Source: CAWJFP01 sp963842155
Lineage (GTDB): Bacteria; Pseudomonadota; Alphaproteobacteria; JACZXZ01
Direction of reading: 5' to 3'
NCBI GenBank assembly: GCA_963842155.1
Contig: CAWJFP010000038.1
Span: 177,134-241,133, forward strand
DNA: 64,000 bases
Numbering within the stretch: position 1 is the stretch's first letter; the number at the start of each line of letters is the position of its first letter. The notes under the pieces were generated by a model. The model had not been told where the DNA came from, did no database searches, and was given only the letters and a program-made list of their open reading frames with translations. The translations under genes were made by a program, and so were the position numbers. Positions 28,159 to 38,600 of the stretch are shown piece by piece.

Positions 28159-29680
28159 ATGAACCGCCGCATTCGCTGGCTCGGCATCGTGCTTCTGGCG
28201 TGCTTTGCGCTGTTGTTCGTGCAGCTCAACAACTTCCAGGTTCGCGAGGCGAAGGTGCTCGTGAACAACCCGCACAATGTGATCTCGCAGCCCGACCCCT
28301 ACACGCTGCCTCGGGGCGACATCCTGAGCTCGGGGGGCGTTGTCCTCGCATACTCGAGGCACACCGACGACGGGTACCGCGAGCTCCGGCGGTACCCGGT
28401 GGCCACGGCCAAGCTCTTCGCCGGGATAACAGGATACGAGTCGGTTGCCGTGGGGAACGCGACTGGGCTCGAGCTCGAGTACAACCAGTACCTCACCCAG
28501 CACAACTCACCGGTGTCCACGCTCGGCCAGCTGCTCGGCCAGCACGAGATCACCGACGACGTCGTGCTCACCGTCTCAGCCCAGCTCCAGGCGGTCGCCG
28601 CGGACGCCCTCGCCGGCAGGACCGGCGCCGTGGTCGCGATCGACCCACGGACAGGGGCCATCCTGGCGATGTACGGGAACCCGACCTTCAACCCCAACCT
28701 CTTCTCGGTCCACAGCTACAACGCGGTCATTCGCAACTACAACACGCTCATGAAAGAACCCGGCGACCCGCTCGTCAACTTCGCGACTGCTCAGGCGAAG
28801 GCACCGGGGTCTACCTTCAAGGTCATCGACACCTCGGCCATCTTCGATCACGCGCCGCGAATCGCGACCGAGACCTGGCCGACGAAGCAGCTCCATCGTG
28901 CTCCCCGACACGAACGGCCAGACTCTGCAGAACTTCGACGGCGAGGCTTGCCCCACCGTCGGGGACGACCTGGCGGCGATTCTGCTCCAGTCCTGCGACA
29001 CCGCCTTTGCTCTCGTCGGTCAGCAGCTCGGCGCGGAGAACCTCTATCTTCAAGCCGCGGCGTTCGGGTTCGACAGCGTGCCTCCGATCGACCTGCCGTG
29101 CTCGCCGAGCTTCTGTGAGACAGCTGCGTCGAATTTCCCCCCGCCCCAGGACTTCGTCGGCAACACGCCCGGGCTGATGAAGTCGGCAATCGGTCAGGAG
29201 AACGTGACCGCGACGGCCCTGCAGATGGCGCTCGTCGCGGCAGGTATCGCGGACAACGGTGTCATCATGACGCCACACTTGATGGACAAGATCATCGACA
29301 ACGAGGGCAACCTCGTGAAGACCTACCACCCTCACCCTTGGAGGCACGCGGTCTCTTCGACGACAGCGACCATGGTCCGGCAGCTGATGCTGGGCGTGAC
29401 CGAGAACCCCTTCGGCACCGCCTACGGACTGTTCCCGTCCGACGAGTTCCCGCCCGTTGCCGCCAAGACCGGCACCGCGGAGATCACGCTCGGCTGCGGG
29501 ACCTACAACTGGCTGATCGCGACCGCGCCGGCAGGTACCGGCGAGACCCCGACGGTCGCGGTCGCTGCGATCGTCCCGACACCTCCGGGAGCCGGGTGCT
29601 CGAACGACGCCACCGGTGCGAAGATCGCGGGGCCGGTTGTGGCGGACGTTCTGGCGAAAGCCCTGGCGATGCAGCAATGA
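28159..29680 (+). CDS. pbpA: Class B penicillin-binding protein (PbpA-like), one frameshift
   Basis: About 506 residues. The N-terminal signal-anchor IRWLGIVLLACFALLFVQLN is followed by the non-catalytic domain (PRGDILSSGGVVLAYS) and transpeptidase motifs: SxxK in APGSTFKVI; SCD in LLQSCDTAFALVG where SxN is usual; KTG in AAKTGTAEI. One break near 28893 separates IATETWPTKQ from VLPDTNGQTLQNFDGEACPT. In related actinobacteria this protein cross-links peptidoglycan with RodA. It starts 10 bp after pstP and ends in an ATGA overlap with pknB. Confidence 0.9.
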
Positions 29681-31768
29681 GCACCTTGCCCCCCGACCGA
29701 GTCCCCGGCCGCGCCGGACTGACGAATAGGCTTCCCCCGACGATGTCCGAGACCCCGCCACCTGTCTACAACGGCCGCTACGAGCTCAGCCGCCAGATCG
29801 CAAGGGGCGGGACAGCTCAGGTCTACCTAGCCCATGACCTGCTGCTCGGTCGTCCGGTGGCTCTGAAGATGCTCTTTCCCGGAGCTGTCGTCGGACCATT
29901 CGTTCGTCGAGCGCTTCCGCCGGGAGGCCCAGGCCGCCGCGAACCTTTCGCACCCGAACATCGTCCCGGTGTTCGACTGGGGTGAGGCAGACCGGACGTA
30001 CTTCATCGTCATGGAGTACGTGGACGGCGAGCCCTTGTCCTCGATCATCCGCACCCAGGCCCCGCTCTCGCCGACGCGGGCGGCTGCGATCGCCGCCGAC
30101 ATCGCAAAGGCTCTCAGCTACGCGCATCGGCACGGCGTCGTGCACCGGGACGTGAAGCCCGGAAACGTCCTCATCACCACCGATGGCCAGGTCAAGGTCG
30201 CCGACTTCGGTATCGCCCGGGCGATCGGCGCGAGCGAGAGCGTCACCCAGACCGGTCTCGTGATGGGCACCGCAACCTATTTCTCGCCCGAGCAGGCACA
30301 GGGCCTCGGCGTCGACGGCCGCAGCGACGTCTACGCCCTCGGCGTGGTGCTCTACGAGATGGTCACGGGCCGCCCGCCCTTCACGGCCGACACGCCGGTG
30401 GCGATCGCCTACAAGCACGTTTCGGAGACCGCCGCGCTTCCGAGTGAGATCGAGCCCCGTGTGCCACGCGATCTCGAGGCGATCATCATGCAGGCCATGG
30501 CCAAGCAGCCACAGGCGCGTTACTCGACGGCCCAGGACTTCCACGACGACCTCGAACGCTTCATACGCGGCCAGCCGGTGTTCGCTCCGACGCCGCCGGT
30601 GAGCTCGCCGAGCGCGCCGACCTTGGCGGTCGCGTCTCCACCCGACACTGTTGCTGACCGAGACCGGTGCCCCGGTACCGACGACCGTTCTGCAGGCGCA
30701 GGTCCCGCCTCCCTCCAAGGGTGGCGGACGACCACAGCTTCCCAAACGACGTTACGTGCCCTGGACGGTCGCCGTCCTCCTGCTCGCCGCGGCCCTCGGC
30801 GCGATCGTCTTCTTCGGAGGCCGCTCGCTCGGGTACTTCGACGGGAAGGCCTCGTTCCATCCCAGCGATGTGCTCGGCATGTCGTACTCGACGGCCGGGC
30901 CGGAGCTGAGACATGAGGGTCTCGTGCCCGTGCCCAGGTACCGCATCGACGCCGGCGCTAAGAAGGGCTTTATCCTCAACCAGGATCCCCTGGCTAGCGC
31001 GCTCGTCACCAAGGGCGACACAGTGATCGTGACCGTCTCGAGCGGTCCGCCGCCGCCGAAGCAGGTCCTGCTTCCGCCGGTCGCTGGACGACTCGCTCAC
31101 GCTGGCCAAATCGCTGCTCCAGCCCGTCGGCTTCATCGTTCTCGTGACCTACAAGGCGACGGGCCCCGATGTCGCCGTCGGCACGGTGCTGGGGGAGAGC
31201 CCGCAGTGGAACCTCAAGTACACGTTCGGCACGAAGGTGACCCTCACTGTCGCAAAGGGGGCCCAGGACGTCAGGGTGCCGTCCAAGGGAGTCGTCGGCC
31301 AGACCGTCTCGATCGCCCGCGATGCACTCGCCATCGAAGGTTTCGTAGTCTCGTCGGGGACGCCGCAGTTCTCGAGCAGGGTCCCGATGGGCAATGTCGT
31401 CAACACCGATCCGGTGCCGGGATCGCTGGAGCCGCCGGGATCGACCGTGTACATCATAATCTCCGAGGGGCCGGCCGCGACGGTCCCAGATGTGGTTCTC
31501 GACACGCAGGCGCAAGCGATCAGAGCACTCAAACACGCCGGCCTAAGGGTTTCCGTCAATCTCGTTGATACGCCCGGATACCTGCCCGGCTACGTGACCG
31601 CCCCCCAGTTCCCGGCCGCGGGAACTCAGGAGAAGCCGGGCTACGTGATGACGATCGACGTCGAGCAGCCCACATCGCCGACCTCCACCTCGACCTCCAC
31701 GATCCACGACTACATCCACGACTTCGACAACTTCCACGACCACGACCACGCTCCCGTTCATTTCTTGA
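29677..31768 (+). CDS. pknB: PASTA-domain Ser/Thr protein kinase PknB, frameshifted
   Basis: ATG 29677 overlaps the pbpA stop. Kinase domain motifs are RQIARGGTAQVYLAHD (Gly loop), VALKML (Lys), VHRDVKPGNVL (catalytic loop), VADFGIARAIG (DFG) and GTATYFSPEQAQG. After a juxtamembrane linker there is one helix (VPWTVAVLLLAAALGAIVFF) and four PASTA-like repeats, for example DVRVPSKGVVGQTVSIARDA and TVPDVVLDTQAQAIRALKHA. The tail is Thr-rich (TTTSTTSTTSTTTTT), ending TGA 31766-31768 once the last break is corrected. Breaks are at about 29885, 30650, 31080 and 31690. It senses wall fragments and phosphorylates division and wall proteins; pstP and the FHA genes form its circuit. Confidence 0.9.
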
Positions 31769-31854
31769 CGTCGGGTGAGGCGGTGTGTGGCGCTTCCGGC
31801 TAGGGGGCTCCCGGGCGAGGCGGCTCGTGGCGAGGCGGCTCGGGAGCTGGTGGG

Positions 31855-32455
31855 TCACCCAGCGGTGACGGCGCCATATGAGGCGAGCGCGAGGAAGTTA
31901 CCCAAGAGGTCGTGACCGGGCGCGCCCGTGAGAATCGACTCAGGGTGAAACTGCACTCCCTCGATCGGCAGGCTCCGGTGGCGCAGACCCATCACGATGC
32001 CGTCGCTGGTCCAGGCGGTCACCTCCAGGCAGTCGGGGACCGAGTCGGGGTCGACGACGAGTGAGTGGTAGCGGGTGGCTTGGAACACCTCGGGAAGACC
32101 GGCGAACACACCCCGCCCGTCGTGATGGATGGCAGACGCCTTCCCGTGCACGATCTCGGGCGCACGCACGACCTTCGCCGCCGAAGACCTGGCCGATGCA
32201 CTGATGGCCGAGGCAGACGCCGAGGATCGGGAGGCCCTCTGCGCCGAGCTCGGCGATCGCAGCCGAGCTCACGCCGGCGTCCTCCGGCCGGCCCGGGCCG
32301 GGCGACACGAGCAGCGCCGCGGCCCCGAGCTCGCGGATGCCGTCGACGTCGACGGCGTCGTTGCGGACGACGACCGGCTCGGATCCCAGCTCTCCGAGGT
32401 ACTGCACGAGGTTGTAGACGAAGCTGTCGTAGTTGTCGACGACGGCCACCCTCAT
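31855..32455 (-). CDS. Anthranilate/aminodeoxychorismate synthase glutaminase subunit (TrpG/PabA), one frameshift
   Basis: About 200 residues. MRVAVVDNYDSFVYNLVQYL and LVSPGPGRPEDAGVS lead to the nucleophile motif LPILGVCLGHQCIGQVFGGE. A break near 32185 moves the remainder (APEIVHGKASAIHHDGRGVF, VFQATRYHSLVVDP, EGVQFHPESIL) to another frame. The Cys-His-Glu triad is complete. It releases ammonia from glutamine for chorismate amination; tryptophan or folate use cannot be decided here. Next to crgA and the PknB operon, the position matches other actinobacteria. Confidence 0.9.
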
Positions 32456-32512
32456 GTCCACGACAGGCGAGGTTACCGGGTCGGCGCGATATCGTGGGTA
32501 TCCTCGAAGACT

Positions 32513-32822
32513 GTGGCCAAGGCACGTGCAGGATCGGACGACGGCGCCTCCGCGAAGGAACGTCCCGCCAAGAGCGGGCCGGGCCACTCCGCCCAAGGAC
32601 AAACGGGAGGTCAACAAGCGCTACACGGCGCCGATCCCCAAAAGCGTCCGGCACAGCCCAGGCTGGTTCGGACCGATGCTGCTCGTCCTGCTCGTCGCCG
32701 GGCTGCTGCTCATCGTGGGCAACTACGTCGGGATCCTCCCGGGCGGCACGAGCAACTGGTATCTCATCGGCGGCCTCGTCGGCATCGTGGTCGGGGCGAT
32801 GATGGCCACCCAGTACCACTGA
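32513..32822 (+). CDS. crgA: Cell division protein CrgA, one frameshift
   Basis: GTG 32513 reads AKARAGSDDGASAKERPAKS. After a break near 32580 it continues KDKREVNKRYTAPIPKSVRH, the CrgA signature. Two membrane helices follow (MLLVLLVAGLLLIVGNYVGI and LIGGLVGIVVGAMMATQYH). About 103 residues. CrgA is a small actinobacteria-specific divisome protein that recruits FtsI/PBPs. It is divergent from trpG/pabA. Confidence 0.9.
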
Positions 32823-32920
32823 CCCCAGACTCCGAACCCGACGACCCGGCGCCCGGCGCCGCCGGCTAGTCCGGCCCGCGGCATCGCCGCGAAGCTGGCG
32901 GGCCGGCTGGCCCGGCCGGA

Positions 32921-34103
32921 TCAGCCCAGGCGTTCGATGATCGTGGCGTTGGCGAGCCCGCCACCCTCGCACATCGTCTCGAGGCCGTAGCGCCCGCCGC
33001 TGCGCTCGAGCTCGCAGAGCAGGGTCGCCATGAGCTTGGCGCCGGACGCACCGAGCGGGTGCCCGAGCGCGATCGCACCCCCGTTGACGTTGACACGGCC
33101 CATGTCCGGACGGTGCTCCTTCTCCCACGCGAGCACGACCGAGGCGAATGCCTCGTTGATCTCGACGAGGTCGATCTCGCCGAGCTTCATGCCGGCGCGC
33201 TCGAGCACCTTGCGGGTGGCGGGAATCGGGCCGGTGAGCATCGTGACGGGGTCGACGCCGACAACGGCGAACTCGACGAAGCGGGCCCGAGGCGTCAAGC
33301 GGAGCTGCGCCGCCTTCTCCTCGCTCATGATGAGGACCGCCGAGGCTCCGTCGGTGATCTGCGACGAGTTGCCGGCGGTGATCTTGCCGTCGGGCTTGAA
33401 CGCAGGCTTGAGCGTCGCCAGGGTGTCTCGACGGTCGTGCCTGGCCGTATGCCCTCGTCGGCACTGAGGATCTCGCCAGTGTCGTGGCCCTCTGCGTCCT
33501 TGATCGCGACCGGGATGAGCTCACGCTCGAAGCGGGCCTCGTCGGTCGCCGTCGCCGCCCGCTGCTGGCTCGTGGCCCCGAAGGCGTCGAGGTCTGTCGC
33601 GCGAGAGGTCCCACTTGTCTGCCACCATCTCAGCCGAGATGCCCTGGTTGACGAGACCGCCCATCGGCTCGTAGCGGGCCAACACGCGTGGGACCGAACG
33701 GGAAGCCGACGCCCGAGCCGATCGAAGCCCCCAACGGGACCCGAGTCATGCACTCGACGCCGGCGGCGATCACGACGTCGTACGCACCGGCCATGACGCC
33801 CTGGGCGGCGAAGTGGATCGACTGCTGGGACGAGCCGCACTGGCGGTCGATCGTCGTCGCAGGGACCGACTCGGGGAAGCCGGCAGCGAGAACAGCATTG
33901 CGGCCGACGTTCAGCGCCTGATCGCCGACCTGCATGACACAGCCCATGATCACGTCGTCGACGAGCTCAGGGTCGATGTCGTTGCGAGCGACGATCGCCT
34001 TCAGCACCTCGGCCGACAGGTCAGCGGGATGCCATCCGGACAGCTTGCCGTTGCGCTTGCCACCGGGAGTGCGGACGGCGTCGATGATGACAGCGGTGGG
34101 CAT
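32921..34103 (-). CDS. Acetyl-CoA C-acyltransferase (thiolase), frameshifted
   Basis: ATG 34103 gives AVIIDAVRTPGGKRNGKLSG. The acylated Cys lies in TTIDRQCGSSQQSIHFAAQG. Later parts, in other frames, include GVECMTRVPLGASIGSGVGF, EINEAFASVVLAWEKEHRPD, NGGAIALGHPLGASGAKLMA (His) and LETMCEGGGLANATIIERLG (second Cys) ending at 32921. Length about 394 residues. Several breaks cluster at 33420-33700. It catalyses the last step of beta-oxidation or acetoacetyl-CoA formation; the FadA-type DRQCGSSQ motif favours degradation. Confidence 0.88.
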
Positions 34104-34171
34104 GCAGCCCAAGGATACTGGCGCTTACTTGGTGGTTGTCCTGGGCTCCGAGCAACGCGCCAAGGAGTACG

Positions 34172-34657
34172 GTGAGTCCTGTGGCGAAGCAGATCTCCGA
34201 TCCCATCGGTCTCGAAGGCCGGCCTGCCGGCAAAGACATGAGCCGGTGGCTGGGCGACGGCGGCATGCCGATCCTGGCCGAGATAGGAGTCTCGTTCGAC
34301 GACTACGGGATCGAGGACGACGACCGGGCCGGTTGGGCCACCGCTCATGGGAGCCGAAGCCGCTGGCCTGCAACCCGCACGGCGTCGTCCAGGCCGGTGT
34401 CCATGCGGTCGTGCTCGACGCGGCGATGAACTTCGCGGTGAACGCCGGTCTCCCGGGCAAGGATCGCAGCCGCGCCACCCTCGAGCTCAAGACCGAGACG
34501 ATGCGAAGCCGCGGCGGCCGGCGACCGGCTCGCGGTGCGCGGTGCTGTCATGCGCCAGACCAAGCAGGTCGCCTTTGCCGAGGCGCGTGTCGAGGACGCT
34601 GAGGGGCGACTCGTCAGCCGCTCGACGGGAACGTTCCTCCTGCAGCGCGAGGACTGA
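34172..34657 (+). CDS. PaaI-family hotdog thioesterase, frameshifted
   Basis: GTG 34172 starts SPVAKQISDPIGLEGRPAGK. Hotdog-fold segments follow: EPKPLACNPHGVVQAGVHAV, VLDAAMNFAVNAGL, SRATLELKTETMR and, in a shifted frame, VRGAVMRQTKQVAFAEARVE then SRSTGTFLLQRED ending at TGA 34655-34657. NPHGVVQAGVHAVVLDAAMN contains the catalytic Asp/Asn-type helix of PaaI thioesterases. About 160 residues. Breaks are near 34345 and 34505. It is divergent from the thiolase and probably acts in acyl-CoA turnover. Confidence 0.78.
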
Positions 34658-34682
34658 CCGCGCTTGTTGTCTGGCGCCAGCC

Positions 34683-34910
34683 CTAGGTTCGGCTTAACAG
34701 GGCGCCGGCGAACAAGCTGGACTGCTCGGGGACGCTGGGCTGTCTGGCCGGGTCGGCGTCTCCTGGCGGGTCCTTTGCCTCGGGCGGGTCCTTGGCACCG
34801 GGCCCTTCGCGTCTCCCGTCGGGGTGCACCCAGATCCAGGCCCCGGGCTCTCCCTCCAGGCGGTAGCCCTCGTAGGTCTTCAGGTGATGGTGGTGATGTG
34901 TTTCACTCAT
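34683..34910 (-). CDS. Small His-rich protein of unknown function
   Basis: 75 residues from ATG 34910: SETHHHHHLKTYEGYRLEGE, then PGAWIWVHPDGRREGPG and a Pro/Asp-rich tail. The YEGYRLEGEPGAWIWVHPDG stretch looks like genuine structured protein, and the five-His run could bind metal. No frame break is seen. There is no recognised family. It lies between the thioesterase and purL, 170 bp after the purL stop in the same direction; that gap shows no other gene. Confidence 0.45.
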   Translation of the reverse strand: MSETHHHHHLKTYEGYRLEGEPGAWIWVHPDGRREGPGAKDPPEAKDPPGDADPARQPSVPEQSSLFAGALLSRT

Positions 34911-35080
34911 GATTTGCTTCGGGGTCCCGGTCCGCCGGGAGTGGGCGAAGCCTCTGCCACGAACGCGCCGATTCCACCGTGACCTTCAGGTCGACGGCTT
35001 CGAACTGATCGATGAGGCGGCGCTGTCAGATCTGATCCGCATGCCGAGCCGGCGGCCGAAGTAGTCGACTCCGAGGTCGT

Positions 35081-37363
35081 TTAGGCAAGTTCGGCCGACG
35101 GGCGGGTCGCAGCCTCATCGCCGAAGTCGACGGCGTTGCCGATACGCGCCGCCCGGACGCCGGCGATCGTGTTCACGGGAAGGTCGATGAGCCCCTCGAC
35201 GACGAACCGGTCGCCCCCGGTCCGACCGAGGACGCGCGCCGGGACGCCTGCTCGCCAGGGCCGCCTCGAGCATCGCGCCCGGATCCGGGGTGCAGATCAC
35301 GACTCGCGACGGCGACTCGCTGAACAGTTCGGCCGCGCTCGTCCACAGCCCCGACCGCCAGTCCGGTGGCTCCCGACACGGCCATCTCGGCCAGGCAGAG
35401 AGCGAGGCCGCCGTCGCTCACGTCGTGGATGGCGGAGATGAGCGGCCGTCTCGGGCTGTCGTCGATGACCAGCTCGCGGACACACTCGCACAACCTGCGG
35501 TGAGCTTCGAGGTCGAGCGGGGCGAGCGCTCCGCCGGTCTCACCGTGCAACTCGACGAGCCCATCGGGACCCCGCCAGCAGTGGGACGGTCTCACCCACG
35601 AGCACGAGCGCCTCGTCGGCTCGGGCCGCGACGCCCGGCGGCCGGCGATCGAGCCACTCGATGACGCCGATGACCCCGACGACCGGCGTCGGGTCGATGT
35701 CGACGCCGCCGCTCTCGTTGTAGAACGAGACGTTCCCCCCGATGACCGGGATCCCGAGCGCGAGGCACGCCTCCGCGATGCCGTCGACGGTCTCGGAGAG
35801 CTCCCACATCACCTCTGGGTGCTCGGGGTTGCCGAAGTTGAGGCAGTCGACGAGCGGCAACGGGCCTCCCGCCGGCGCAGGACGACGTTGAGCGCCGCCT
35901 CGGCGACGGTGGCTGCCGCGCCGGCCCTAGGGTCGACGGCACACCACCCCGGATTGGCGTCGGTCGAGAGCGCGAGGCCCTTGCCGGTCCAGGCGACTCC
36001 GGGCCCGGCCAGCCGGAGAACGGTCGCATCAGCGTCGCCGGGGCCGAGAACCGTGTTTAGGAAGAGCTGATGGTCGTACTGGCCGAAGACGAAGGCCGGG
36101 TCGTAGCAGAGCTCGAGCAGGTCCGCGCCAGGATCTTGGCTCGACAAGGTGTGCAGCGGGCTCGCGCAGGCGGCGAGTGCTCGAGACCGGCCGGAGGCGC
36201 AAGCGGGCGGCGATAGCGCGGCGCGCCGTCGGCGAGTGACCTTGCCGGGATCTCGCCGAGGATCTCACCGTCGGCTCCGGCCCGCACGCGCAGCACCCCC
36301 GGGCTCCCGTCCGACGGGGCAGCGACGACACGCCCGACCACGCTCGCACGGATCTCGAATTGCTCGCAGATCTCGACGACCTGCTCGAGGCTGGCTGGCT
36401 CGACGATCGCGAGCATTCGCTCCTGGCTCTCGCTCGTCATGATCTCGACCGGGCTCATTCCCGGCTCGCGAACAGGGGACGGCCGTGATGTCGACGTCCA
36501 TTCCGAGCCCGGCCCGCGAGGCCGTCTCGCATGTCGCACAGGTGAGCCCGGCGCCACCGAGATCTTGGATACCGACCACGAGGCTGCGCGTCGAGGAGGG
36601 CGAGGCAGGCCTCGATGAGCCTTTTCTCTTCGTAGGGATCGCCGACCTGGACGCTCGGCCGCTTGTCGGCGTGGCTTGCATACCGGCGGTCCGAAACCGG
36701 CCGAGGCCAGCACGCTCACGCCGCCGATCCCGTCGCGGCCGGTGAGCGACCCGAGCAGCACGGCGAGGTTGCCCGTCGCCGGAGGCTCGAGCGAGCACGA
36801 GCCGCTCGACCGGCAGCACGCCGAGGCAGAGCACGTTGACGAGCGGATTGCCGAGGTATGCGGTGAGAACGTGAGCTGGCCGCCAACTGTCGGGACCCCG
36901 ACGGAGTTGCCGTACCCGGCGATGCCCGCTTACGACGCCGTCGAAGATCCAGCGGCTTCGGGCATCCTGAGGGGTCCCATGAAAAGCGGGTCCATGAGCG
37001 CGATCGGCCGGGCTCCCATGGTGAAGACGTCCCGCAGGATGCCCCCGACTCCGGTGGCAGCGCCTTGGTGCGGCTCGACCGCCGACGGATGGTTGTGGCT
37101 CTCGATGCGAACGGCGACCGCGATGCCGTCACCGACGTCGATGACGCCGGCGTTCTCGCCCGGTCCGACGAGCACATGGTCGCCTTCCGAGGGTAGCCGT
37201 GCGAGATGAACGCGTGACGACTTGTACGAGCAATGCTCGCTCCACATCACCGAGTACATCGCCAGTTCCAAGCTGGTTCGGCTCGCGACCCGAGTGCGAC
37301 GATCATCTCGAACTCGTCGTCGGTGAGCCCAAGCGACCGGTGAAGTGACGACTTCGGACTCAT
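35081..37363 (-). CDS. purL: Phosphoribosylformylglycinamidine synthase subunit PurL, many frameshifts
   Basis: About 760 residues rejoined. ATG 37363 gives SPKSSLHRSLGLTDDEFEMI. LAMYSVMWSEHCSYKSSRVH, GPGENAGVIDVGDGIAVAVR, ESHNHPSAVEPHQGAATGVG and GILRDVFTMGARPIALMDPL are the ATP/FGAR-binding core of small-type PurL. Later pieces include ASAGFGPP, the SESQERMLAIVEP segment, LELCYDPAFVFGQYDHQLFL, PLVDCLNFGNPEHPEVMWEL and, at the end, GLIDLPVNTIAGVRAARIGN to TAA 35083-35081. At least eight breaks make it the most damaged gene here. It forms FGAM from FGAR with PurQ and PurS, which are encoded upstream at 37872-38947. Confidence 0.9.
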
Positions 37364-37443
37364 TCGTGTGCCCGATAAGCCTGAGCGGGATGGCGGCTAA
37401 GCAGCATTGGATCTAACGGCCCGTTATCGGCAATACTGGTTGC

Positions 37444-37875
37444 ATGCCACCAAGAAAGAAGCCAACCAAGCCAGGTCTCTCGGCGTCCCACAAAGACGCG
37501 CTCGCCGAAGGTCGTCGCCAAGGAAATGCAGTGCGCCGGTACCTTGTTGCTCTTGAGCGTTCCAGGCCACGTCGTGGGCGCTCGACGAGCGCGGATGCCT
37601 TGAAACTGCGCCTCGAAGATCTCGAGTCCAAGCTCGCCGTTGCCGATCCGCTCCAGCGCATCCACCTGATCCAAGAGCGGCGCAATCTCGAGCGGCGGAT
37701 CGAAGGGGCCAGCGCCGAAGCCGAGGACGACCTCCCTGAGCTCGAGGAGGCTTTCATCGCGGTTGCCGCCGAGTATGGAGACCGTAAGGGGATCGACTAC
37801 GCGACCTGGCGTGAAGCCGGCGTGTCCGCCGAGGTGCTGCAGAGGGCCGGAATTCACTGGAGCCGTCGCTCCTAA
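37444..37875 (+). CDS. Conserved-looking hypothetical protein, coiled-coil, opposite strand inside the pur cluster
   Basis: Intact, 143 residues from ATG 37444. It has a basic N-terminus (PPRKKPTKPGLSASHKDALA), then an Arg/Leu/Glu helix (LKLRLEDLESKLAVADPLQR, IHLIQERRNLERRIEGASAE) predicted to be coiled-coil, and a compact C-terminus (FIAVAAEYGDRKGIDYATWR, EAGVSAEVLQRAGIHW). The last segment resembles a small DNA/RNA-binding helix-turn-helix-like tail. It sits on the plus strand between purL and purQ, both minus. Its TAA overlaps the purQ TAG (CTAA at 37872-37875), so the two genes converge. The function is unknown. Confidence 0.75.
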   Translation: MPPRKKPTKPGLSASHKDALAEGRRQGNAVRRYLVALERSRPRRGRSTSADALKLRLEDLESKLAVADPLQRIHLIQERRNLERRIEGASAEAEDDLPELEEAFIAVAAEYGDRKGIDYATWREAGVSAEVLQRAGIHWSRRS

Positions 37876-38600
37876 GCCGAGGCCGGTCCGGATGCGACGA
37901 ACGCTCCCGGACCGAGGCCGTACTCGGCGGTGTCCACGGATGCCGAAGACCGAGCAAGGACTCGAGCAACACCCGCCCGTCGGTTGAACCGAGAAGCGGG
38001 CTGCTCGCGCGCTCGGGATGTGGCATCACGCCAACCACATTGCGCACGCGATTCGCGATCCCGGCGATCGTATGGACCGAGCCGTTGGGTTCTCCCCACG
38101 GTAGCGCAGTACGACTCGACCTCGTCCTCGAGCTCGGCGAAGTGTCGTCTCGTCGCAGGTGTAGCTGCCCTCGGTAGTGGTTGATCGGGAGGCGCAGCAC
38201 TTCGTTGCGAGGTGCTCGTCGTGAGCACCGAGGTGGTGGAGGCCACCTCACACTCGACTGTCCTGCAGAGGAACCGGAGCCCCGCGTTCCGCCGGAGCGC
38301 GCCCGGCAGCAGACCCGCCTCGGTCAGCACCTGGAAGCCGTTGCAGATCCCGACGACCGGCCCACCTTCGGCGGCGAAGCGGGCAACGGCCGCCATGACG
38401 GGGGAGAACCTTGCGATCGCCGGGCCGGAGATAGTCGCCGTGGCGAAGCCTCCGGGCAGCACGACAGCATCCTCGGCGCCGATGGACGTGGCGGTGGTGC
38501 CAGACGAGTTCGGCTGGCCGCCCAGCGTTTCCCAGGCCGAGGCGACGTCGTGCTCGCAGTTGGAGCCAGGAAAGTAGACGACGGCGAGTCGCCCGCTCAT
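37872..38600 (-). CDS. purQ: Phosphoribosylformylglycinamidine synthase glutaminase PurQ, frameshifted
   Basis: ATG 38600 overlaps the purS stop. SGRLAVVYFPGSNCEHDVAS, GAEDAVVLPGGFATATISGP and the nucleophile GGPVVGICNGFQVLTEAGLL are PurQ hallmarks. After breaks near 38215 and 38110 come RNEVLRLPINHYRG, NGSVHTIAGIANRVRNVVGV and MPHPERASSPLLGSTDG (catalytic His and Glu). About 242 residues. It supplies ammonia to PurL. Confidence 0.9.
   Translation of the reverse strand: MSGRLAVVYFPGSNCEHDVASAWETLGGQPNSSGTTATSIGAEDAVVLPGGFATATISGPAIARFSPVMAAVARFAAEGGPVVGICNGFQVLTEAGLLPGALRRNAGLRFLCRTVECEVASTTSVLTTSTSQRSAAPPDQPLPRAATPATRRHFAELEDEVESYCATVGRTQRLGPYDRRDRESRAQCGWRDATSRAREQPASRFNRRAGVARVLARSSASVDTAEYGLGPGAFVASGPASA

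Noticed and set aside
27795..28277. Gly/Arg-rich minus-strand ORFs that look like RGG proteins
   Set aside because: They are the complement of the Thr-rich repeat of PstP, and the sense frame is a known protein.
34683..34910. His-tag left from a cloning vector
   Set aside because: Only five His, no tag linker or vector sequence, and the flanks are ordinary chromosomal DNA.
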